From Sphingomonas abaci (lineage in GTDB: Bacteria > Pseudomonadota > Alphaproteobacteria > Sphingomonadales > Sphingomonadaceae): a DNA stretch of 64,000 nucleotides. The position numbers and the translations under genes are program-made. Positions 52,668 to 64,000 of the stretch are shown here, one piece after another; within the stretch, counting starts at the first letter, position 1, and each line of letters opens with the position of its first letter. Location: positions 806,001 to 870,000 of the forward strand of contig NZ_JACHNY010000001.1 in the NCBI RefSeq assembly GCF_014199625.1, in the 5' to 3' direction. The notes under the pieces were generated by a model. The model did no database searches. It saw nothing but the letters and a program-made list of their open reading frames with translations, and was not told the origin of the DNA.

Positions 52668-53407
52668 ATGTCCATGCGCCTTTTCGCCGGTCTGTTTGCG
52701 TTCGCCGCCTGCCTCGCCGCTCCCGCCCTGGCGCAGGATGCGCCTGCCGCCACGACGCGCGCCGCGCCAGCGGCGGTCACCGACCCGCAGAATCTCTGGC
52801 TGCTCGACCTGTCGACCGGCGGCCGGGTCACGATCTGGCTGCGGCCCGATGTCGCGCCGAAGATGGTTGAGCGGATCAAGACGCTGACCCGTCAGCACTT
52901 CTATGACGGCCTGACCTTCCACCGGGTGATCGACGGCTTCATGGCGCAGGGCGGCGATCCCAAGGGCGACGGCACCGGCGGTTCGACGCTGCCCAACGTC
53001 AAGGCGGAGTTCAACTATCTACCGCACGTGCGCGGCGCAGTATCGGCGGCGCGCGCCGACGACAATGACAGTGCCAACAGCCAGTTCTTCATCGTCTTCC
53101 AGCCGCGCCTGGCGCTCGACAAGAAGTACACGGTGTTCGGCCGCGTGATCGACGGCATGCAATATGTCGACTCGATCGAGCGGGGCGAGCCGCCGCAGAA
53201 TCCCAGCCGCATCGTCCATGCCTATATCGCCGCCGACAATCCGCCGGCCTACGTCCCCGCGCCGCCGCCCGCGCCCGCCGCGCTCGGCGCGCCGGTGACG
53301 CTTCCAGGCACCGGCGCTCCCGCCGGCACGGCCGCGCCGAAGCGTGCGCCGGCGCCTGCCCGCGCGACGGCGCCCCGCCCCGCCCCCCGCAAGGCTGCGC
53401 CCGCCCG

Positions 53408-53411
<4 letters not shown>
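52668..53411 (+). CDS. exported peptidylprolyl isomerase (cyclophilin)
   Basis: A 247-residue periplasmic cyclophilin with a Sec signal ([18 protein letters not shown], cleavage near residue 23). The isomerase domain (about 45-190) carries [19 protein letters not shown] and [11 protein letters not shown], with the catalytic Arg. A Pro/Ala-rich tail of about 50 residues (about 195-247) follows and may anchor it to the envelope. ATGs at 52668 and 52674 are both possible. Its stop forms a TTGA overlap with the queA start, so the two are translationally coupled despite unlike roles. Confidence 0.93.
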
Positions 53412-56336
<2,925 letters not shown>

Positions 56337-56491
56337 AGGATGCCCGGGCAGGCCCTTTGCGAAGCCTCGTCCCCCGCCGGGAGGGTAAGGGGGGTTTCGC
56401 AGGGTCCCCGCTCACACCCCCCGATCCCGCTGGACGGCGGACGCCGATGATATAAGGTTCCCGGCGCACATCCCTGTTCCCGGAGCCCCGA

Positions 56492-59341
56492 ATGCGTCTG
56501 ATCCGTGCCGGCCTGCTGCTGAGCGCCGCGCTGCTGCCCACCCCCCTGTTCGCGCAGGCGGCTCCCGCCAAGCCTACCCCGAACGCAGCCAGCGTCACGC
56601 CGCTCGACTTCACCGAGCGCACCCTGCCCAACGGCCTGCGCGTCTATGCGATGCGCGACACCTCGACGCCCAACGTCTCGGTGCAGGTCTGGTACGATGT
56701 CGGCTCCAAGGACGATCCCAAGGGCCGCTCGGGCTTCGCGCACATGTTCGAGCATCTGATGTTCAAGGCGACGCGCAATCTGGTGCCGGAGCAGATGGAC
56801 CGGCTGACCGAGGATGTCGGCGGCTATAACAACGCCTCCACCAACGACGACTATACCAATTATTTCGAGGTGGTGCCCGCCAACCACCTGCAACGCCTCT
56901 TGTTCGCGGAAGCGGACCGGATGGCCAGCCTGGTCGTCGAGCCGGTCAGCTTCGCCTCCGAACGCGATGTAGTGAAGGAGGAGCTGCGCCAGCGCACGCT
57001 TGCCCAGCCCTATGGCAAGCTGTTCTCCATCTATTATCCCGAGCTGTCCTACACCAGGCATCCCTATGCGCGGCCCGGCATCGGCAGCCTGGAAGAGTTG
57101 CAGTCGGCCGGGATCGACGATGTCCGCGCCTTCCACGCCACTTATTACCGGCCGGACAATGCGGTGCTGGTGGTGTCTGGTAATTTCGACCCCAAGCAGC
57201 TCGACCGCTGGGTCGACCAGTATTTCGCGCCGATTGCCAAGCCCACCGCCCCGATCCCGCGCGTGACCGTCACCGAACCGGCGCGCACCGCGCCGGTGGC
57301 TCGCACCGTCTATGAAGCGAACACGCCGCTGCCCGCCGTGCTGATGAGCTGGCACATTCCCGCCGACCGCGATCCCGATATCGCCGCGCTGTCGGTGCTG
57401 AACGCGGTGCTGGCGACCGGCGAAAGCTCGCGCCTCTATGAGAGCCTGGTCTATCGCGACCAGCTCGCCCAATCGGCGGAGACCTTCTTCGACACCAAGC
57501 AGGGCACCGGCAACCTCGTCGCCTATGCGATCCTGGCGGGCGGCAAGACCGTGGAGCAGGGCGAGGCGGCGTTGAAGCAAGAGATCGCCCGGCTGCGCGA
57601 TGCGCCCGTGTCGGCCGCCGAACTGGCCGAAGCCAAGAACCAGATCCTGACCAGCGCGATCCGCGCGCGCGAGACGGCGGAGGGCAAGGCATCGACGCTC
57701 GCCTCTTCGGTCATCATCGATGGCGATCCGCGCGCCGCCGATCGCCAGCTCGCGGCGATCCAGCGCGTCACCGCCGCCGACGTCCAGCGCGTGGCGCGGC
57801 GCTATCTGGGCGAGGCGCAGGCCGTGACGATCCGCTATCTGCCGGCCGAGCAGAAGCCGACGAACGCGCCCGCCGACCCGATCAGCATCGCCCCGACCGT
57901 GCAGGTCGCCGCGCTCAAGGCGCCGGCCGACATCACCGTCTTCACCCCCGCAGCCGAGGGGCAGCGGGTGCAGCCGCCCGCCCCCGCCGCGCCCGTCGCC
58001 GCCGACCTGCCCCGGCCGGTCGAGACGCGACTGGCCAATGGCCTGCGCGTCATCACCGTCGAGCGGCACGACCTGCCGCTGGTCACCGCCTCGCTGGTCG
58101 CGACCGGTGGCGCGGCGACCGATCCGGCGCGCGCGGCGGGCGCGTCCAGCCTGTCGGCCGCGCTGATGACCAAGGGCACCGCGACCCGTTCCGCCACCGA
58201 GATCGCGCGCGCGGTCGAGTCGCTGGGCGGCGCGATCGAGAGCGACGCCACCCGCGACGGCGCCTCGGTCGATCTGACGGTGAAGTCGGACCAGATCGAT
58301 CCGGCGATGACCATCCTGGCCGATGTGGCGCAGCATCCCGCCTTCTCCCCTGAGGAGATCGAGCGCGCCCGCGCCCAGGCGATCGACGGCATCACCGTCG
58401 CCTACAAGAATCCCGCCCAGCTCGCCGGACTGGTGGCCGGCCGCGCGGTGTTCGGCGACCGGCCCTATGGCACGCCGCTGGAGGGCACGCCCGCCTCGCT
58501 CAAGGCGCTGACCCGCCAGGACCTGACCGCCGCCTATGCGCGCACCTGGGCCCCGTCCCGCGCCGCGCTGATCCTAGTCGGCGACATCACCCCGGCACGC
58601 GCGCAGGCGCTGGCGCAGCGGCAGTTCGGCGGCTGGACCGGACCGGCCGGCAACGCCCCCACCGCCGCGGCCGCCGAGGCCGGCTATCCGGCCCCGCGCG
58701 TGATCGTCGTCGACATGCCGGATGCCGGGCAGGCCGGAGTCGTGGTCGCGCGCCCGGCGATCGCGCGCGCCGATCCGCGCTATTATCCGCTGGCGGTCGC
58801 CAATACGGTGCTGGGCGGCGGCTTCTCGTCGCGACTGAACCAGGAGATCCGCATCAAGCGGGGCCTGGCCTATGGCGCGGGCAGCAGCCTGGCCGCCGGT
58901 CGCCAGCCGGGCGCGATCGCCGCGCGCACCCAGACCAAGAACGCCACCGCCGCCGAGGTCGTGTCGCTGATCGCCGCCGAAATGCAGCGCATGGGCCAGG
59001 CACCCGTGCCGTCGAACGAACTCGACACGCGCAAGGCGGTGCTGGTCGGCAATTTCGGCCGCACCGTGGAGACGACCGACGGCATCGCCGGGCTGATCGG
59101 CGGCTATGTCGTGCAGGCGCTCCCGCTGACCGAACTGGGCCGCTACACCAGCGAGGTGCAGGGCGTCGATCCGGCGGCGGTGCAGTCGGCGGCGGCGGCG
59201 CTGCTCGACCCCAAGGCGGCGAGCATCGTCGTGGTCGGCGACGCCAAGCAGTTCCTGGAGCCGCTGCGCAAGGCCTATCCCAAGGTGGAGGTGGTGCCGG
59301 CCGCATCGCTCGACCTGGACCGGGCGACGCTGACCAAATAG
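56492..59341 (+). CDS. two-domain M16-family zinc metallopeptidase, exported
   Basis: A 949-residue pitrilysin-type peptidase with a Sec signal (about 1-24, ending PLFAQA). The first M16 half (about 40-480) has the inverted zinc motif HMFEH at 84-88 in GFAHMFEHLMF, and the remote Glu in SERDVVKEELRQR. The second half (about 510-940) repeats the fold without an HxxEH motif and is the usual inactive partner (VETRLANGLRVITVERHDLP, SAALMTKGTATRSATEIA). It degrades peptides in the periplasm. Spacers with GC-rich repeats lie on both sides, so it is a single gene. Confidence 0.95.
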   Translation: MRLIRAGLLLSAALLPTPLFAQAAPAKPTPNAASVTPLDFTERTLPNGLRVYAMRDTSTPNVSVQVWYDVGSKDDPKGRSGFAHMFEHLMFKATRNLVPEQMDRLTEDVGGYNNASTNDDYTNYFEVVPANHLQRLLFAEADRMASLVVEPVSFASERDVVKEELRQRTLAQPYGKLFSIYYPELSYTRHPYARPGIGSLEELQSAGIDDVRAFHATYYRPDNAVLVVSGNFDPKQLDRWVDQYFAPIAKPTAPIPRVTVTEPARTAPVARTVYEANTPLPAVLMSWHIPADRDPDIAALSVLNAVLATGESSRLYESLVYRDQLAQSAETFFDTKQGTGNLVAYAILAGGKTVEQGEAALKQEIARLRDAPVSAAELAEAKNQILTSAIRARETAEGKASTLASSVIIDGDPRAADRQLAAIQRVTAADVQRVARRYLGEAQAVTIRYLPAEQKPTNAPADPISIAPTVQVAALKAPADITVFTPAAEGQRVQPPAPAAPVAADLPRPVETRLANGLRVITVERHDLPLVTASLVATGGAATDPARAAGASSLSAALMTKGTATRSATEIARAVESLGGAIESDATRDGASVDLTVKSDQIDPAMTILADVAQHPAFSPEEIERARAQAIDGITVAYKNPAQLAGLVAGRAVFGDRPYGTPLEGTPASLKALTRQDLTAAYARTWAPSRAALILVGDITPARAQALAQRQFGGWTGPAGNAPTAAAAEAGYPAPRVIVVDMPDAGQAGVVVARPAIARADPRYYPLAVANTVLGGGFSSRLNQEIRIKRGLAYGAGSSLAAGRQPGAIAARTQTKNATAAEVVSLIAAEMQRMGQAPVPSNELDTRKAVLVGNFGRTVETTDGIAGLIGGYVVQALPLTELGRYTSEVQGVDPAAVQSAAAALLDPKAASIVVVGDAKQFLEPLRKAYPKVEVVPAASLDLDRATLTK

Positions 59342-59399
59342 GGGACGGATCCCCTGCGGCTCCGTACCGGGCCTTTGCGGAACGCCCTGTCCCGCTGCG

Positions 59400-59471
59400 G
59401 CGAAGGCAGGAGCCTTGGGTTCCACATAGCCCGAGACGTTGCCGTGCCTGGCCCTGGGCTCCTGCCTTCGC
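59400..59471. repeat. extragenic palindromic repeat (REP-like)
   Basis: Perfect 15-base arms (59400-59414 and 59457-59471) flank a 42-base loop, and the match continues imperfectly inward. The core GCGAAGGCAGGAGCC is of the same style as the elements at 38721 and 52444. It lies between the converging M16 and flgL genes and may end both messages. Confidence 0.75.
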
Positions 59472-59568
59472 GGGAGCCCAGGTCTCCGCGACCACGTTTC
59501 CCGGACGCTTGCAAAGGTTTCGCCTTCGCCGAAATGGTGGTTCGCGACCGGACCCAGCTCATGGCATA

Positions 59569-60477
59569 TCAGCGGATATAATCGGTCAGACTCAGCTTCG
59601 ATACCTGGCTAAACACCGAGTAGCTGGCCTTCAGCACCTGCTGCTGTTGGTCCAGCTCGGTGGAGAGCTGGGCGTAATCGGCATCCTCGGCATCGGAAAT
59701 CACCCCCTTGAGCAGAGTGCTGCGCTCGTCGGCGCGGGTCGCGAGCGATTCGACCTGCGCCTGTTTGCGGCCATTGTCGCCGTCGATCGATCGTACGCCG
59801 GCCAGCGCCTTCTGGATCTGCTCCGCCGCGCTCGTCATCGCCGTGACCTGCGCCGCCGTCGGCGTGCTGCCGATGTCACCGGCCTCCGCCAGCGTGCGGA
59901 ACGCCTGGAGCAGGTCGCCGCCCAGATCCCGCGCCGACACGCCATAGGTCATCTCGATCCCGTCGCCGACCCGCGCCGAGGCGCGCACGCCGTCATCGGC
60001 GAAGGCGGTGGCGGTGGTCGCGCCGACCGTATCGGCCAGCGTGACCGGCTTGAACGGCGCGCCCTGGCTTTGGCTGCCCGCGAACAGCGACACTTCACCG
60101 TCGCTGGCGTTCAGGGCGTTGCGGACCTGCTGGAACGCACTGGTGATCGCGCCCTGCACGCCTGTGCCATTGCCCGTGCCTGCGGCCGTCAGCAATGCTG
60201 TGCGCAGGCTGGTCACGGACTCGTCGATCGCGCCGATATTGGTGGCGTAGAGCGACAGGGTGGTGCCGATCTGCGACGCCGCCTTGCCCTGCGCCTCCTG
60301 GCGGGCCAGCATGTTGCGCGTCGACAGCGAGCGGACCGCGTCGCTGCCCAGTCCGGCGAGATCGGACGCTTTCTTGCCCGAGCTGAGCTGGTTGAGGACG
60401 TCGTTCAGCTTTTCGGTGGCGCGGGCCATGCCGGCCGTCTGCGCCTGCTGAAGCGGGATGGTGGCGATACGGGTCAT
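59569..60477 (-). CDS. flgL: flagellar hook-associated protein FlgL (HAP3)
   Basis: A 302-residue flagellin-like protein that joins the hook to the filament. It has the conserved N-terminal coil (TRIATIPLQQAQTAGMARATEKLNDVLNQLSSGKKASD) and the C-terminal coil (about 235-302, ending KASYSVFSQVSKLSLTDYIR). The middle is short, as in HAP3 rather than flagellin. The start at 60477 lies seven bases after AAGGA; a TTG two codons upstream is less likely. It is nine bases after flgK. Confidence 0.93.
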   Translation of the reverse strand: MTRIATIPLQQAQTAGMARATEKLNDVLNQLSSGKKASDLAGLGSDAVRSLSTRNMLARQEAQGKAASQIGTTLSLYATNIGAIDESVTSLRTALLTAAGTGNGTGVQGAITSAFQQVRNALNASDGEVSLFAGSQSQGAPFKPVTLADTVGATTATAFADDGVRASARVGDGIEMTYGVSARDLGGDLLQAFRTLAEAGDIGSTPTAAQVTAMTSAAEQIQKALAGVRSIDGDNGRKQAQVESLATRADERSTLLKGVISDAEDADYAQLSTELDQQQQVLKASYSVFSQVSKLSLTDYIR

Positions 60478-60486
60478 GACCAATCC

Positions 60487-62592
60487 TTATCTGATGATGC
60501 CGATCAGCGAATCGAACATCTGGTTCGCGACCGTGACGATCCGGGCCGAGGCGGAATAGCTGTTCTGGAGCACGACGAGCTGGCCGAGTTCCTCGTCCAG
60601 GTTGACGCCGGAGAAGCTGTCGCGTCGCGCCACCGCGTCATCGCGGCGGTCGCCGGTCTCGCCGGCGCGGTCCTTGGCGCGACTGGCGGTGCCGGCCGCC
60701 TGGCCCATCACCTCCGTGGCGAGCTGCTGGACGCTCCTGGTCCCGTCGCGGCCGAGATCGGTGGCGGTGGACAGCGCATCGACGAACCCCTCGACCCCCG
60801 AGCGATCGCCGATGCCCAGCGCCTTCTGCCCGACCGCGACATTCTGCAACCGCGCCAGCGGCACGCGCGTCGCGTCGCTCGCCATCGCCGCGCTGACGCT
60901 GCCGCCGGCCAGCCCCGCTTCCGCCCCGCCGAAGCCGGCCATCGCGGAAAAACCCAAGCCGGTCGTGCCGCGGGTCGTGGAGTCGCGCCGGATCGTCACC
61001 TCGGTGCCGGCATTCACGGTGCTGGCCGCGAAGCGGATGCGACCATTGGTGTCGAGCGAGAAGGCCCCATAGCGCGCCAGCGGGCTGGCGTTCAGCTCCG
61101 TCACCAGGTCGCCGACCTTGGCGCCGACGCTGCCCGTCAGGCTGTAGGTCGCCGCGATCCGGCCATTGGCGTCGCGCACCGCCATCTCCACCGTGCCGCC
61201 GCTGGAGAAGTTCAGCCCATGCGCATCGCTGGCGACGAAGCCGGAGGGGACGAGCGGCGACGTGTCGCTGCGCACCACGTCGTTCAGCCCGAAATATTGC
61301 GAGAACCCCACGCCGCCGCGCGCGCTGGGATTGCTGCCGTCCTGCGCGACGACGACGCCGTTGCTGCTGCCCGCCGCCGCGATCGACAGCGTGCCATTGC
61401 TGAAGCTGGCGGTCGCCGTGCCGCCCAGCCCGGCGTTGATCGCCGCGATCGCATCGTCGACGGTGGAGAGGCCGGACAGGTTGATCGCGGCCTTGCTGAC
61501 CAGCGTCCCGTCGCTGCCGGTGACCGCGACGGTGATGCCGCCGCTGAACCCCAGCCGGTCGCTGCCCGACAACAGGGTCGGCCGCCCCGCCAGCCGGTTG
61601 GGCGCGGGCACCGCCGTACCGGCATTGCTGGCGGCGTTGAGCGCCTTGGCCAGGCCGGCGAAGACCGAGCCCAGCCGCTCGGCGAAAGCCGGCAACTGAC
61701 GGTCGCGCATGTCGATCAGGCCGCCCAGCGTCCCGCCCAGTTGCGGCCCGTCCAGCGTCTCGCCCGTGGCGGCGGTGATATTGCCGTTCTGGTCGGCGAA
61801 ATGCACCGAGATCGGTGCATAGCCCGACTGCATCGTCGAGAAACCGTTGCTGTCATAGCTCAACTGGCGTGGCATCTTGTCCAGCAGCGTGGTGCCGGCC
61901 GTGGTCGCGATCTCGATGCGGCCATTGGACAGGCGCTGCGTGTTGATGCCGATCAGGCCCGACAATTCGGCGATCGCGGCGGTGCGCCGGTCGGCCGCGC
62001 CCGACGAGCTTTGCCCCAGCGCCTCGGCGCGGGCGACGTCGTCGTTCAGCCCGTGCAGATTTAGCAGCAGCGTGTTGATCCGCTCGACGGTCTGGGCGGT
62101 ATTCTGGTCCACCTCGCTGCGCATCGCCTCGACGTCGCTGCCCAGCGCCTGCATCGTCGACACCGCATCGGCGACCGAGCCGATCATGGTGGCGGCGGCC
62201 TGTGTGCTCGAGGTCGTGCCGCCGGTCGTGCCGCCCAGCGCGGTGGTGGTCGAGGTGATCGCCTGCAACCGGCCGGGCAGGGCCGAGTCCGACCCCGGCG
62301 CGCCCAGCAACGCCTGCAGCCGTTGCAGATAGTCGGACACGGTGGACGCCGCGCCGGCATCGCCCGCCCGGGCGTACACCGCATCCTCCAGATAGCGATC
62401 GGCGACCCGGCCGGGTTCGCCGACCACCACGCCATTGGTCCGGCCGCCGGCCACGCCGGTCTGCTGCGCCACTCGTTCGCGCGCATAGCCGGTCGTGTTG
62501 ACGTTGGCGATGTTGTTGGACGCGGTGCGGATGCCGGCCTGGGCCGCGTTGAGGCCCGACAGGGCCGATGACAGGATCTGACTGAGCGACAC
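60487..62592 (-). CDS. flgK: flagellar hook-associated protein FlgK (HAP1)
   Basis: A 701-residue hook-filament junction protein. The N-terminal LSQILSSALSGLNAAQAGIRTASNNIANVNTTGYARER is the FlgK signature, with long coiled parts up to about 200. The C-terminus ends LVVLQNSYSASARIVTVANQMFDSLIGIIR. The middle (about 250-600) is a variable beta-rich surface part. The start is GTG at 62592 with AAGGA nine bases ahead. It is 17 bases from flgE and nine from flgL on the same strand. Confidence 0.95.
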   Translation of the reverse strand: MSLSQILSSALSGLNAAQAGIRTASNNIANVNTTGYARERVAQQTGVAGGRTNGVVVGEPGRVADRYLEDAVYARAGDAGAASTVSDYLQRLQALLGAPGSDSALPGRLQAITSTTTALGGTTGGTTSSTQAAATMIGSVADAVSTMQALGSDVEAMRSEVDQNTAQTVERINTLLLNLHGLNDDVARAEALGQSSSGAADRRTAAIAELSGLIGINTQRLSNGRIEIATTAGTTLLDKMPRQLSYDSNGFSTMQSGYAPISVHFADQNGNITAATGETLDGPQLGGTLGGLIDMRDRQLPAFAERLGSVFAGLAKALNAASNAGTAVPAPNRLAGRPTLLSGSDRLGFSGGITVAVTGSDGTLVSKAAINLSGLSTVDDAIAAINAGLGGTATASFSNGTLSIAAAGSSNGVVVAQDGSNPSARGGVGFSQYFGLNDVVRSDTSPLVPSGFVASDAHGLNFSSGGTVEMAVRDANGRIAATYSLTGSVGAKVGDLVTELNASPLARYGAFSLDTNGRIRFAASTVNAGTEVTIRRDSTTRGTTGLGFSAMAGFGGAEAGLAGGSVSAAMASDATRVPLARLQNVAVGQKALGIGDRSGVEGFVDALSTATDLGRDGTRSVQQLATEVMGQAAGTASRAKDRAGETGDRRDDAVARRDSFSGVNLDEELGQLVVLQNSYSASARIVTVANQMFDSLIGIIR

Positions 62593-62609
62593 CGCGTCCG
62601 TTCCTTATC

Positions 62610-63905
62610 TTAGCGCTTCAGGTTGCTGACTTCCTGGAGCATGTCGTCCACCGTGGTGATGATCTTCGACGAGGCGCTGTAGGCGCGCTGGAAGCGGATC
62701 ATGTCGGTGAACTCCTTGCCCAGGTCGGAGGTCGAGCCCTCCAGCGAATAGGAGGCGATGCTGCCGCCGCCCTCGCCCGGCGCGACGATCTTGAAGTCGC
62801 CCGAGAGGCTGGAGGCGGTGAAGCCGTTGCCCGGCGTGCGGTTCAGCCCGTCGGGATTGGCGACGGTGGCGATCGGCAGCTTGAACACCGCGCGCGAGGT
62901 GCCGTCATCGAACTTGGCGCTGACGATGCCGTCCTTGCTCACCTCGATCGCGGCGATCGTGCCCAGCTTGCCGCCATTGACCGTCGACGTCACCGCATAG
63001 CCGGTGTCGTAGGAGGTCAGGCCGTTCACCCCGCCATTGTCGCCCAGGTTGAGCGCGATCGGCGACGATCCCGAGCCGTTGGTCCAGCTCGGCGTGATCG
63101 ATCCGAACAGCGCGGCGCTGCTATTCGCCTTGTCCAGGCTGCCGTCCGGGTTGAACTTGATCGTGCCGCTCGCCAGCAGCCCGCCGCTGGCGGACACGTC
63201 GCTGGCCGGCGATGCATAGATCTCGCCCTGCCAGGTGTTGACGCCGGTGCGGATCACCGAGAAGTTGACGCGGTGCGACACGCCTTGCGCGTCGGTCACG
63301 TCCATCGGCCGGGTAAAGGCCGGCGTCACCGCGCCGGAGGCCAGGTTCCCGGCGGTATAGGCGCCAGTGAAGGCCGCCGTGGTGGTCGGAAAGTTCGCCT
63401 TGATCGTCATGGTGGTCGTCGCGCTCGCGGTGCCCTGGAGGTCGCTGAGCTTGATCGGCCCCAGGCCGTTCATCGTGCCGGTGTTGGTGTAGCTGCCGTC
63501 CGGCGCCAGCCGCCAGCCCTGCAGATAGGCGCCCGAGGTGTTGACCAGATAGCCGTTCTTGTCCGGCGCGAACGAGCCGGCGCGGGTCAGCGACACCGAG
63601 CTGCCGGGGGTGGACCCCATGCGCGTCACGAAGAAGCCGTCGCCGGCGATCGACAGGTCGGTCGAGTTGCTCGACGAGACGGTCAGACCCGCCTTGCTGA
63701 TCAGCGAATGGGCGACGGCCTTGACGCCGCCGGCGACATAGGTCGCGCCCGCGCGCCCCTCGCCGACCATCGTGCTGAACTGGGTTTCGGTGGCCTTGTA
63801 GCCGATCGTGTTGATGTTGGTGATGTTGTCGGCGACGGCCGCGATCGCGCTGCTCTGCGCGTTGAGGCCGGACACGCCGGCCGACAGGGCGGAATAAAGG
63901 CTCAC
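62610..63905 (-). CDS. flgE: flagellar hook protein FlgE
   Basis: A 431-residue hook subunit. The N-terminal part LYSALSAGVSGLNAQSSAIAAVADNITNINTIGYK and LTVSSSNSTDLSIAGDGFFV are the flagellar rod/hook motifs; D1/D2 beta-rich regions follow, and the C-terminal SSKIITTVDDMLQEVSNLKR ends in the expected coil. The start is GTG at 63905 with GGAGA ahead. The order flgE-flgK-flgL without flgF to flgJ between is of alphaproteobacterial type. The 95 bases to the window end hold no identifiable gene. Confidence 0.94.
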   Translation of the reverse strand: MSLYSALSAGVSGLNAQSSAIAAVADNITNINTIGYKATETQFSTMVGEGRAGATYVAGGVKAVAHSLISKAGLTVSSSNSTDLSIAGDGFFVTRMGSTPGSSVSLTRAGSFAPDKNGYLVNTSGAYLQGWRLAPDGSYTNTGTMNGLGPIKLSDLQGTASATTTMTIKANFPTTTAAFTGAYTAGNLASGAVTPAFTRPMDVTDAQGVSHRVNFSVIRTGVNTWQGEIYASPASDVSASGGLLASGTIKFNPDGSLDKANSSAALFGSITPSWTNGSGSSPIALNLGDNGGVNGLTSYDTGYAVTSTVNGGKLGTIAAIEVSKDGIVSAKFDDGTSRAVFKLPIATVANPDGLNRTPGNGFTASSLSGDFKIVAPGEGGGSIASYSLEGSTSDLGKEFTDMIRFQRAYSASSKIITTVDDMLQEVSNLKR

Positions 63906-64000
63906 TTGTGCGTCTCCAATGCGGGACAGGACGGGGGACAGCGGCGGGCCGATGCCCGTCTTAACCGGTTATAGAGGGAGGCGGTCGCGTCCGGTCGCCA

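Overview
This window looks like chromosomal core DNA of an alphaproteobacterium, most likely a sphingomonad (Sphingomonas or a close relative). The reasons are the high GC content, a CcrM-type GANTC methyltransferase next to rnhB, the rpmF-plsX-fabH-ihfA-merR order, small alphaproteobacterial families (DUF1489, DUF6481), a PEP-CTERM protein and GC-rich extragenic palindromes. This is inferred from gene content; no marker-gene comparison could be run. I see no rRNA, tRNA, CRISPR array, insertion sequence, prophage or integration site.

Layout. 1-7.7 kb: a cut-off ABC-F ATPase, a TonB-like protein, DUF1489, the magnesium channel MgtE, a cytosolic cyclophilin with a strong terminator, an MFS exporter coupled to an ABM-domain protein, a phospholipid N-methyltransferase-like enzyme and an esterase. 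7.8-16 kb: a translationally coupled glgX-treZ-malQ-treY operon that turns glycogen or maltodextrin into trehalose. 16-24.5 kb: a small membrane protein, TypA/BipA, a TelA-type protein with a membrane partner, an orphan HWE histidine kinase, a DUF2236 oxygenase-like protein and ArgG. 24.5-30 kb: an EF-hand protein, cyclopropane synthase, a Tat-lipoprotein molybdoenzyme with its cytochrome b, a flavin reductase-like protein and a dicarboxylate symporter.

29.7-38.7 kb: glmM-DUF1272-thiD-rnhB, then ccrM behind a dense GANTC cluster, a cold-shock gene with a structured leader, DUF6481, a spermidine-synthase-like protein, folP, a bestrophin-like channel and a metallo-hydrolase. 38.8-45 kb: an M28 peptidase, rpmF-plsX-fabH-ihfA-merR and a PEP-CTERM protein with its own promoter and terminator. 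45-51 kb: a large STT3-like GT-C membrane protein, MarC, folD-DUF167-YggT, argB and a YhhQ-type queuosine-precursor transporter. 51-56.5 kb: a nucleoside transporter, then a tight group of periplasmic cyclophilin, queA, an EF-hand protein, tgt and a small membrane protein. 56.5-64 kb: a two-domain M16 peptidase, then flgE-flgK-flgL for the flagellar hook and hook-filament junction.

Most genes sit in short same-strand groups joined by 1-4 base start/stop overlaps (ATGA, GTGA, TTGA, TGATG), so translational coupling is the main organising feature. The gaps carry palindromic repeats and a few convincing terminators. The most notable regulatory feature is the ccrM upstream region, with nine GANTC sites in about 206 bases, two of them terminating a perfect palindrome.
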